A stretch of 12,652 nucleotides of DNA from UBA6197 sp047638075 (GTDB lineage: Bacteria; Pseudomonadota; Alphaproteobacteria; Rhodobacterales; Rhodobacteraceae): NCBI RefSeq assembly GCF_047638075.1, contig NZ_JBLJBV010000038.1:1-12652 (forward strand), read 5' to 3'. Shown here one piece after another: positions 1 to 5,005 of this stretch; position 1 is the stretch's first letter; each line of letters begins with the position of its first letter. A program made the position numbers and the translations under genes. Under the pieces are notes generated by a model, which did no database searches, was not told the origin of the DNA, and saw only the letters and a list, made by a program, of their open reading frames with translations.

Positions 1-78
1 TTTGCCCAGCCCCCTCTCGCGGTTTGCTTGCAAACCGCTGCCGGGCAACGGGAGCGCGACCGCCCGTTTCGCAAATGA
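1..78 (+). pseudogene. IS3-family orfA, C-terminal end
   Basis: The frame starting at base 1 reads F-A-Q-P, passes through palindromic copy 1, and continues E-R-D-R-P-F-R-K before TGA at 76-78. This is the usual end of IS3-family OrfA, the small helix-turn-helix protein that is fused to OrfB by programmed -1 frameshifting. The stop overlaps the orfB start in the arrangement ATGA, as expected for the family. Copy 1 adds 39 bp and keeps the frame open, so the C-terminus would gain 13 residues. Only the last part of orfA is visible. Confidence 0.65.
12..50 (+). repeat. Palindromic element, copy 1 (39 bp, forward)
   Basis: Begins CCCTCTC and ends TGCCGGGCAACG. The core is a perfect 9-bp stem, GCGGTTTGC / GCAAACCGC, with a TT loop. 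It interrupts the end of orfA: removing it joins F-A-Q-P to E-R-D-R-P-F-R-K in frame. No target duplication is visible. Confidence 0.85.
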
Positions 79-89
79 TTGCGTTCATT

Positions 90-126
90 TGTTGCCCGGC
101 AGTCGATAGCAGTATCGACGAGAGGG
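90..126 (-). repeat. Palindromic element, copy 2 (37 bp, reverse)
   Basis: On the minus strand it begins CCCTCTC and ends TGCCGGGCAACA. The core stem is GTCGATA / TATCGAC with a 4-nt loop, quite unlike the arms of copy 1. It splits orfB just after its fifth codon: removing it joins ATT 87-89 to GAA 127-129 (M-I-A-F-I-E-E-S-R). Both junctions are unambiguous, so no bases were duplicated. It shifts the frame by +1. Confidence 0.85.
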
Positions 127-188
127 GAAGAAAGCCGTGAAGAACTCGGGGTCGAGCCGATCTGCAGAGCACTGCAGTTTGCCCCTTC

Positions 189-231
189 TGTTACCCGGCA
201 GGCGAATTGCAAAGCAATTCTGCCGAGAGGG
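189..231 (-). repeat. Palindromic element, copy 3 (43 bp, reverse)
   Basis: On the minus strand it begins CCCTCTC and ends TGCCGGGTAACA. The core stem is GAATTGC / GCAATTC with a 3-nt loop, plus a flanking GGC/GCC pairing. Removing it rebuilds the A-P-S-T-Y-Y block of OrfB across TC | C-ACT. It shifts the frame by +1. Confidence 0.85.
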
Positions 232-403
232 CACTTATTATGACCGGCGCGCCATCTTACGCGCCCCGGAGCGGGCATCGCCCCGAGCCAAGTCTGATGC
301 CGCCCTGAGCCTTAAGATCGACAAGGCTTGGACCGACAACCGCAAACTTTATGGTGCGCGGAAGGTTTGGCACGTTCTGCGGCGCGGCGGCGAAGATGTT
401 TCC

Positions 404-443
404 CCCTCTCATGGTTTGCATGGCAAACCATTGCCGGGCAACG
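404..443 (+). repeat. Palindromic element, copy 4 (about 40 bp, forward)
   Basis: Begins CCCTCTC and ends TGCCGGGCAACG. The stem ATGGTTTGC / GCAAACCAT is a perfect 9 bp with loop ATG. Compared with copy 1 the outer base pairs differ, but both arms have changed together. It lies between E-D-V and C-T-I-E-R-L-M of OrfB. The net insertion keeps the frame and adds no stop; one junction is uncertain by one base. Confidence 0.85.
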
Positions 444-543
444 GCTGCACGATTGAGCGATTGATGCGCAGTTTGGGCCTCAGAGGCGTGGTTCGCGGCA
501 AAAGATCATTGCGACCACCCCCGACACGTCACCGCGATGCCCA

Positions 544-588
544 CCCTCTCGGCAGGTTTGGCGTTGCCAAATCGCCTGCCGGGCAATG
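544..588 (+). repeat. Palindromic element, copy 5 (45 bp, forward)
   Basis: Begins CCCTCTC and ends TGCCGGGCAATG. The stem is GGCAGG-TTTGGC paired with GCCAAA-CCTGCC, with a 3-nt bulge (TCG) in the right arm and a GTT loop. It lies between R-C-P and D-D-K-V-N-R of OrfB and, at 45 bp, keeps the frame open. Confidence 0.8.
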
Positions 589-724
589 GACGATAAGGTG
601 AATCGCCTGTTCAAGGCGGATCGGCCAAACAAGCTCTGGGTTTCAGACTTTACCTATGTGCCGACATGGTCAGGGATGGTCTACGTCGCGTTCGTGATTG
701 ATGTTTTTGCAAGGCGGATCGTAG

Positions 725-762
725 CCCTGCGTGATTTGCACGCAAATCCCTTTCGGGTAACA
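725..762 (+). repeat. Palindromic element, copy 7, diverged (38 bp, forward)
   Basis: Begins CCCTGCG and ends TTTCGGGTAACA, so both flanks have drifted from the consensus, but the core stem GATTTGC / GCAAATC with loop AC is still perfect. Removing it rebuilds V-G-W-R (GTA-GGT-TGG-CGG) after F-A-R-R-I in OrfB. Both junctions are unambiguous, with no duplicated bases. It shifts the frame by +2. Confidence 0.75.
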
Positions 763-874
763 GTTGGCGGACCTCGACATCCATGAAGACCCTATTTGTT
801 CCTGATGCGCTTAAGTAGGCAATATGGCAAAGAAAACGCGTGATAACAAGGATTTGGTTCACCACTTGGACCGC

Positions 875-913
875 CCCTCTTACGGTTTCCAAGCAAACCG
901 TGGCCGGGCAACG
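875..913 (+). repeat. Palindromic element, copy 6 (39 bp, forward)
   Basis: Begins CCCTCTT and ends GGCCGGGCAACG. The stem ACGGTTT / AAACCGT has a 6-nt loop. Removing it rebuilds the D-R-G-S-Q block around the second catalytic aspartate of OrfB. It is 39 bp, adds 13 codons without a stop, and so keeps the frame. Confidence 0.85.
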
Positions 914-1017
914 GGCTCGCAACACCTGTCGATAAAGTATACCAAGCGGCTGGCTGAAGCCGACATTGATCTCATGTTGGAACCGTCGGTGATGCCTATG
1001 ATAATGCGCTGGCTGAA

Positions 1018-1070
1018 TTCGGCATCCATTCGGGGGCTTACGCGGCGCCACTGGGGCCACGGCCCCCCTC
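1018..1070. other. GC-rich structured insertion of unknown type in orfB
   Basis: Between the A-L-A-E block (up to about 1017) and F-K-T-E (from about 1075) of OrfB, a stretch unlike IS3 sequence replaces a few codons. It contains GGGGCC-AC-GGCCCC (1053-1066) and an outer GGGGGC / GCCCCC pairing. It lacks the flanks of the other palindromic family, so it is kept separate. Its origin is not recognised. Confidence 0.35.
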
Positions 1071-1150
1071 AAATCTTCAAAACCGAGATGATCAACCAGA
1101 TCGGTCCATGGAAATCGTTGCGCGAAGTCGAATGGGAAACCCTGAAGTGG

Positions 1151-1187
1151 CCTTACGGAGATGCAAGCATCGCCTACCGGCTAATAG
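1151..1187 (+). repeat. Palindromic element, copy 8, strongly diverged (37 bp, forward)
   Basis: Begins CCTTACG and ends CTACCGGCTAATAG, a decayed form of the consensus flanks. The core GGAGATGC / GCATCGCC pairs at seven of eight positions around an AA loop. Removing exactly these bases joins K-W to V-D-W-Y-N-N-R-R of OrfB in frame, which is the main evidence that it is a real insertion. It is the oldest-looking copy. Confidence 0.6.
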
Positions 1188-1313
1188 GTCGACTGGTATA
1201 ACAACCGCCGCCTTCTCGGCCCCATCGGATACATCACCCCCGCATAAGCAGACGAAGCATTCTATGCAAACTTGAACACTCTCGATATGGTCGCCTAATT
1301 GTTGAACAAATCA

Positions 1314-1339
1314 CCCTCCGGTAAAGTCGGGGCGGTTCA
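1314..1339 (-). repeat. Right terminal inverted repeat of the IS3-family element
   Basis: Read on the minus strand it begins TGAACCGCCCCGAC and continues to CCGGAGG, a typical IS3/IS51-type terminus, 15 bp after the orfB stop. IS66 tnpC sequence follows directly. The matching left repeat is outside the window. Confidence 0.7.
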
Positions 1340-1340
1340 A

Positions 1341-1442
1341 AATGTGCTCGCCCGCTTGCCGGATATGCCTATGTCACGGGTGCATGAATTGCTGCCTTGG
1401 CATTGGAAGGCCGCCATGGAATTGAAGAGGATTGCTGCATGA
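1341..1442 (+). pseudogene. tnpC: IS66-family transposase (tnpC), C-terminal remnant
   Basis: The frame reads N-V-L-A-R-L-P-D-M-P-M-S-R-V-H-E-L-L-P-W and then H-W-K before ending TGA at 1440. The V-L-A-R and R-V-H-E-L-L-P-W blocks match the C-terminal element of IS66 transposases. Only 33 codons remain because the IS3-family element cuts the gene at 1339/1340. The stop overlaps the start of the next gene as ATGA, suggesting translational coupling in the intact element. Confidence 0.7.
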
Positions 1443-2041
1443 CCCTGGTCGCGCGCCTCAAGGTCACATTATCTGATGTCGAGCCTCAGGTGCTTCGGCG
1501 CTTTGATGTGCCGCTGAAGATCAAGCTGAACCGCCTGCACGACGTGATCCAGGCCGCCATGGGATGGACCGACAGTCACCTCTACGAGTTCCGGGCCGGT
1601 GGTGTCGGCTGGGGCGTGCCCGATCCTGACGGCTATTGCGATGGCCCGCTGCCCGCCAACAAAACCAGCCTGCTGGATGTGCTCGAAGATGTCGGCACCA
1701 GGACCATCCATTACGTCTATGACTTTGGCGACAACTGGCACCATGTGCTCAAGGTCGAGAAAATCGATGATGCCATCCCGGGCGCCGCATATCCGCGCCT
1801 TGTCAGGGCAATCGGTGCCTGCCCCCCGGAAGATGTGGGCGGCTTCCCGAGTTATGCTGACTTCCTCGACGCCATAGCAGACCCCAAGCACGATGAGCAC
1901 GACCGGATGCTGGAATGGCATGGGGGACAGTTCGATCCCGATGAGGCAGATATCGGCCGTATCCTCGACAACTTCGAGCGCCTTGCCCAAAAATGGGCCC
2001 AGAAGCCACGCAAACCAAAAGCCGCACCCAGACGCCTCTGA
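1439..2041 (+). CDS. Plasmid pRiA4b ORF-3 family protein, probable IS66 passenger gene
   Basis: A 200-residue protein starting at ATG 1439, chosen because it overlaps the tnpC stop (ATGA) and begins M-T-L-V-A-R-L-K like the family; an ATG 42 bp upstream is in frame but lies within tnpC. Family hallmarks are visible: L-N-R-L-H-D-V-I-Q-A-A-M-G-W near residues 30-43, H-L-Y-E-F soon after, Y-D-F-G-D-N-W-H-H near 95-103, and A-C-P-P-E-D-V-G-G near 126-134. The tail is basic (K-P-R-K-P-K-A-A-P-R-R). The family's biochemical role is not known. The gene lies between the tnpC end and the IS66 right end, so it is probably carried by the transposon. The frame is intact, unlike the transposases around it. 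Confidence 0.85.
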   Translation: MTLVARLKVTLSDVEPQVLRRFDVPLKIKLNRLHDVIQAAMGWTDSHLYEFRAGGVGWGVPDPDGYCDGPLPANKTSLLDVLEDVGTRTIHYVYDFGDNWHHVLKVEKIDDAIPGAAYPRLVRAIGACPPEDVGGFPSYADFLDAIADPKHDEHDRMLEWHGGQFDPDEADIGRILDNFERLAQKWAQKPRKPKAAPRRL

Positions 2042-2049
2042 TCAATACA

Positions 2050-2079
2050 GCACGGCCGCGGCCTTCGGCGGATGCTTAC
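2050..2079 (-). repeat. Right terminal inverted repeat region of the IS66-family element
   Basis: The reverse complement begins GTAAGCATCCGCCGAAGG, and GTAAGC at the tip is characteristic of IS66-family ends. It starts 8 bp after the stop of the passenger gene. The next eight bases (2080-2087) would be the target duplication, but the left end is not visible for comparison. Confidence 0.55.
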
Positions 2080-2141
2080 GATGTATGAAGGGCACCACGA
2101 TGAAAGTGACGATGGAAAAGCCAGGCATTACCACGTCCTAA

Positions 2142-2507
2142 AGCCGCCCGCGCGTCAGCAACGGCAATCCCTTCTCTGAGGCGCTGTTTCGAACCTGAAA
2201 ATACCGCCCGGACTGGCCGAGCAGGGGATTTGCCACCAAGGCCGATGCTCGGGCCTGGGCAAAATCATTCACCGGCGGGTCTAATGGTGAGCACCTGCAC
2301 AGCGCAACCCGCATCGCCACGCCGAATGCGCAACACGCGGGCCGTGCACGCGCAACACGCGCCAGCCGCGCCAGTCTTTATGCAACTGCACGCGCGCGAA
2401 AACCGGAACGCTGGTCAGGCAAAACCCACAACTGGCGACCCGCAGGGCGTGTCTGGCTCAACCCTGAACGTGTTTCCCGAGCCGATGAAATGACAGACGC
2501 CGCCTGA
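2142..2507 (+). pseudogene. IS3-family transposase orfB, C-terminal remnant of a second element
   Basis: The frame from about 2142 reads R-P-R-V-S-N-G-N-P-F-S-E-A-L-F-R-T, then TGA at 2196, then K-Y-R-P-D-W-P and A-T-K-A-D-A-R-A-W. Further on come E-H-L-H-S-A, R-K-P-E-R-W-S-G-K-T and P-A-G-R-V-W-L-N-P-E-R before TGA at 2505. This matches the C-terminal third of a different IS3 subgroup (integrase core ending S-E-A-L-F-R-T-x-K-Y-R-P). The usual D-W-Y-N block is degraded to G-G-S-N, and the upstream catalytic core is missing. It is a dead fragment with no palindromic elements in it. Confidence 0.75.
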
Positions 2508-2723
2508 AATTGGCGGGCACCTCCTTTGACAAACGCCGACAGTCCAGCGTCAAGTTGGAACACTTTTACTACGTCGACCTTGGAAACGAAACAGTGTTGG
2601 TGACCTGCTTTGCGCGCCAGAAATCCAGAGCCGAGTCATACTCACACGCGAAAACCTGTGGTGATAATCCAAGCGCGAAACCTTGAAAGCCCGATTTCGG
2701 ACTCAACCTGAATTGACCCACTG
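2508..2723. other. Non-coding spacer between an IS remnant and the cytochrome gene
   Basis: The first part (CCTTTGACAAACGCC near 2523-2537) resembles sequence normally found after such IS3 orfB genes, so it is probably the IS tail. I see no coding frame with recognisable similarity, no clear terminator for the cytochrome gene that ends at 2724, and no copy of the palindromic element. Confidence 0.5.
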
Positions 2724-4730
2724 TTATTGAGGGGCGAGTTCCACTTCGTATTGCCGAAGCGTCTTGTTATCGGGAAGTATGGCAAGGGCTTTGGCCAAGA
2801 TTTGTCGCGCGGCGTCAGGTCCGCGCGACGCAGAGGCGATACGGACGAGAATCTCCCATGCCTCTGCGCGTTGAGGGTCCATTCGAACGGCCTCAAAAAA
2901 CGCGCTCTCGGCGGCCGCAAGGTTACGCATGGTCAGCGCGATCCCTCCAAGCACCAGTTGCGTTTCGGGAAAATCCATCTGATGTGAAATGGCCTTCTGC
3001 CAGTCAGCCAGCGCGGCGCGATGGGCCGACGTGATCTCGGGAGGCATCCCTGCAGTCACCCCGCCCAATAACGCCTTTGCCGCTTCGATGCGGACAGCCC
3101 GCACGGGATCACTCAAAAGCCCTGCCAAACGCTGTAACCGCTGCTCTTGTGGAGCGCCTTGCTGAGCCTGTATTGCCGATGCCCGCACAAGGGGATCGGG
3201 GTCGTCGAGCAACGGCATCAATTCCTGTGCGGTCGCGGCATCCGCCCCCTGCGCCACCAGCCACAGCGCTGTCGCCCGCACGATACCCGGCTGCGCGGTG
3301 TCTTTGGCCAACGCGGTCAGATCGCCCTGTGCAGTCACCGGATTCATACGCCCCCGCGCAAGGGTCTCACCGTAATGCGGCCCCCGGTGGCGGCTCTCGG
3401 GGAACCGTGTCACAAGAACCTTTGCTGCCCAGTCCGCGCTTTGGTCTGTGTGGCAGGTCGTGCAGGCGTCGGGCGCCCCTGTTGCCGATGCCAGATCGGG
3501 GCGCGGGATTCGAAACGAATGGTCGGCGCGCCAGTCGTTCCCCATGTCGCGCCGCTCCACCATGTGACAGTTTTTGCACTCGGCCCCGGCAGTTCCGGGT
3601 TCATGGAAATGATGTGCGACGCTGTCGTAATCTTTGGGCGTAACGGAAGGAAAGTCGGGATTACCGGCGGGGGAATGGCACTGTGTGCAGACAGCGTTGC
3701 CTTCTGCTTTCAACTTGGTGGTGTGGGCATCATGACAATTCACACAGCTGACGCCAGCCTGATACATTTTTGACTGCAGGAATAAGCCGTAGACATAGGC
3801 CTCATCCAGGATTTGGCCATCGGCATGATAGCTGTCGGGATAAAGAAGCGAGAGGTTGTAGGCGTCGTGGTAGGGCGTCCCAGGAAGCGGATTGCCATCG
3901 TCAAAAGCCTCGCGCCGCGAATGACAGCCGGCGCATTGCTGGATTGTGGCCTCTGCGCCCTTGGAAAAATCCATGCTGAAGCCATAAGCGGAAAGTCCAG
4001 GGGCGACCGCTTTCCCCGCGCTCCAGTCCAGATGCGCCTGCCCCGGGCCGTGACACGCTTCGCAACCGACGCCGATCTCGGCACTGGTCGATTTATAGCT
4101 GCGTGTTACCGGGCTATAATTCTTATCATACCCGGTTGCGTGGCACGCTGCACAGCGCGCGTTCCAGGTTTTGTAGGGGCCGGTCCAATGCAGGCCATTG
4201 TCCGGTGGCAGGCTTTGGTCCGGGTATAGGTGGAACCAGCGTTTCTGTTCGGTATCCCAGGCGACATCGAAACTTTGGAGCCGCCCGGGCTCTGTTTCCA
4301 GCAAATATTGCTGCAATGGTTCTATCCCGGCGACCGAATGAACGGGGTAGTCGCGGGTGGTGCCGTCCATTTCCGTGACGTGCGCATGGTAAGTCCCCTC
4401 CTCGATCCTGAATTGGACGCTTATGCCGCTGCCCTCGAACGAAGTATGGTCAAAATCGGCCATGACGGTCGATGGTCCGGGCAACGTCCAGGCAAGCGCG
4501 TGGTCCGAGTTAGCCCAGGCGTCTGCAACTGCTTTGTGACATTCGACACAGGCAGCAGAGCCAACATATTCAGGTACCGTCGTTTCCGCCAACGCGGCGG
4601 CGACCGGAACGAGGGCGAACAGCCCCAGAAACAGAGCCATTGCAAACCGGGCGCCAATCGTTGCCGCAACGGTGGTCGCCTGGGCACTTTCTGCGGGCAA
4701 GGGTTCGGGGCGGGTCCGGTATATTCTCAT
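2724..4730 (-). CDS. Octaheme c-type cytochrome with repeat-rich C-terminus
   Basis: A 668-residue exported electron-transfer protein with eight CXXCH haem-binding motifs, at residues 61-65, 193-197, 223-227, 266-270, 329-333, 348-352, 385-389 and 423-427. The first sits in Y-V-G-S-A-A-C-V-E-C-H-K, the signature of the cytochrome c554-type domain. A hydrophobic segment at about 29-48 ending A-L-A-E is a signal peptide, preceded by an unusually long N-terminal region; a start at Met31 is possible, and neither start has a strong Shine-Dalgarno site. After the last haem, about 470-560 looks like HEAT-type repeats and about 590-655 like TPR helices, suggesting a protein-binding module. Substrate and partners are unknown. 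The frame is intact, and it lies 275 bp downstream of the DUF1254 gene on the same strand, so it may be a separate unit. Confidence 0.85.
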   Translation of the reverse strand: MRIYRTRPEPLPAESAQATTVAATIGARFAMALFLGLFALVPVAAALAETTVPEYVGSAACVECHKAVADAWANSDHALAWTLPGPSTVMADFDHTSFEGSGISVQFRIEEGTYHAHVTEMDGTTRDYPVHSVAGIEPLQQYLLETEPGRLQSFDVAWDTEQKRWFHLYPDQSLPPDNGLHWTGPYKTWNARCAACHATGYDKNYSPVTRSYKSTSAEIGVGCEACHGPGQAHLDWSAGKAVAPGLSAYGFSMDFSKGAEATIQQCAGCHSRREAFDDGNPLPGTPYHDAYNLSLLYPDSYHADGQILDEAYVYGLFLQSKMYQAGVSCVNCHDAHTTKLKAEGNAVCTQCHSPAGNPDFPSVTPKDYDSVAHHFHEPGTAGAECKNCHMVERRDMGNDWRADHSFRIPRPDLASATGAPDACTTCHTDQSADWAAKVLVTRFPESRHRGPHYGETLARGRMNPVTAQGDLTALAKDTAQPGIVRATALWLVAQGADAATAQELMPLLDDPDPLVRASAIQAQQGAPQEQRLQRLAGLLSDPVRAVRIEAAKALLGGVTAGMPPEITSAHRAALADWQKAISHQMDFPETQLVLGGIALTMRNLAAAESAFFEAVRMDPQRAEAWEILVRIASASRGPDAARQILAKALAILPDNKTLRQYEVELAPQ

Positions 4731-4942
4731 GTATCAAGCAGCCTTTGAAATTGATCCCGACCCGACAAGAACATTCGGCCCTCGCTTGACCGGGCGAGCC
4801 TGCCAACGCACCTCCTGTATGACAGTTTACCGCGCCCATCCAAGCAACGTTCCGCACAATCTGGCTTTCTGCGCCCGAGACGTGCACCCGATCCACTGAA
4901 GGGGTCCGATGCCCGGTCGGGCGAGGAGCGACGTTCTGGTTT

Positions 4943-4997
4943 GCCCAGAGAGAGAGAGCGCGAAGGCGCCAAATATCCACAATTTCTCCCTCTGGGC
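4943..4997 (-). terminator. Imperfect inverted repeat after the DUF1254 gene, possible terminator
   Basis: GCCCAGAGAGAGA (4943-4955) can pair with TCTCCCTCTGGGC (4985-4997) with one mismatch around a 29-nt loop. It begins 9 bp downstream of the DUF1254 stop on the minus strand. There is no U-tract and the loop is long, so it may instead be an mRNA-stabilising hairpin or chance. Confidence 0.3.
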
Positions 4998-5005
4998 AAT
5001 TCCAA

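Larger units (their letters stand above)
75..1298 (+). pseudogene. IS3-family transposase orfB, broken by palindromic insertions, indels and stops
   Basis: OrfB is the DDE integrase-core subunit of IS3 transposases. It starts at ATG 75 (M-I-A-F-I), then copy 2 intervenes, and it resumes E-E-S-R-E-E-L-G-V-E-P-I-C. Recognisable blocks follow: Y-G-A-R-K-V-W near 352, T-I-E-R-L-M near 449, L-W-V-S-D-F-T-Y-V near 634 (first catalytic D), D-R then G-S-Q near 869-922 (second D, split by copy 6), Y-D-N-A-L-A-E near 997-1017 (catalytic E), and W-Y-N-N-R-R-L-L-G-P-I-G-Y near 1194-1233. It ends at TAA 1296. Besides the insertions it has a 1-nt loss near 503, TAG for a usual Gln codon near 815, further indels, a foreign GC-rich stretch near 1018-1070, and TAA near 1245. 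It cannot make an active transposase. Confidence 0.9.
1..1339 (+). mobile_element. IS3-family insertion sequence (IS3/IS51-like), right part, inactivated
   Basis: This is the right-hand part of an IS3-family element, starting inside orfA because the window begins there. It holds the end of orfA, a full-length but broken orfB, and a right terminal inverted repeat at 1314-1339 whose reverse complement begins TGAACCGCCCCGAC. Eight 37-45 bp palindromic elements interrupt it. Taking them out rebuilds a nearly continuous orfB frame. It lies inside an IS66-family tnpC gene, whose sequence resumes immediately after the right end. The left end and most of orfA are outside the window. Family membership is inferred from the protein sequence, the TGA/ATG overlap of orfA and orfB, and the terminal repeat. 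Confidence 0.85.
1340..2079 (+). mobile_element. IS66-family element, right portion
   Basis: The segment holds the end of tnpC, a pRiA4b ORF-3 family gene, and a right end whose reverse complement begins GTAAGC, as IS66-family termini do. The left part (tnpA, tnpB, most of tnpC) would lie beyond the IS3 element and outside the window. The IS3 element therefore appears to have inserted into this tnpC. Boundaries are inferred from protein similarity and the terminal motif. Confidence 0.65.

Noticed and set aside
72..91. Hairpin CAAATGA / TCATTTG as another palindromic element.
   Set aside because: It lacks the flanks, and its bases are explained as the orfA stop and first codons of orfB (ATG-ATT-GCG-TTC-ATT), with its last two bases inside copy 2.
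12..126. CRISPR-like repeat array.
   Set aside because: Copies are in both orientations, irregularly spaced and inserted in a coding frame; spacing sequence is transposase, not spacers, and there are no cas genes.
4460..4480. CCGGGCAACG as a further copy of the palindromic element.
   Set aside because: It lies in the intact cytochrome reading frame, has no CCCTCTC flank and no hairpin.
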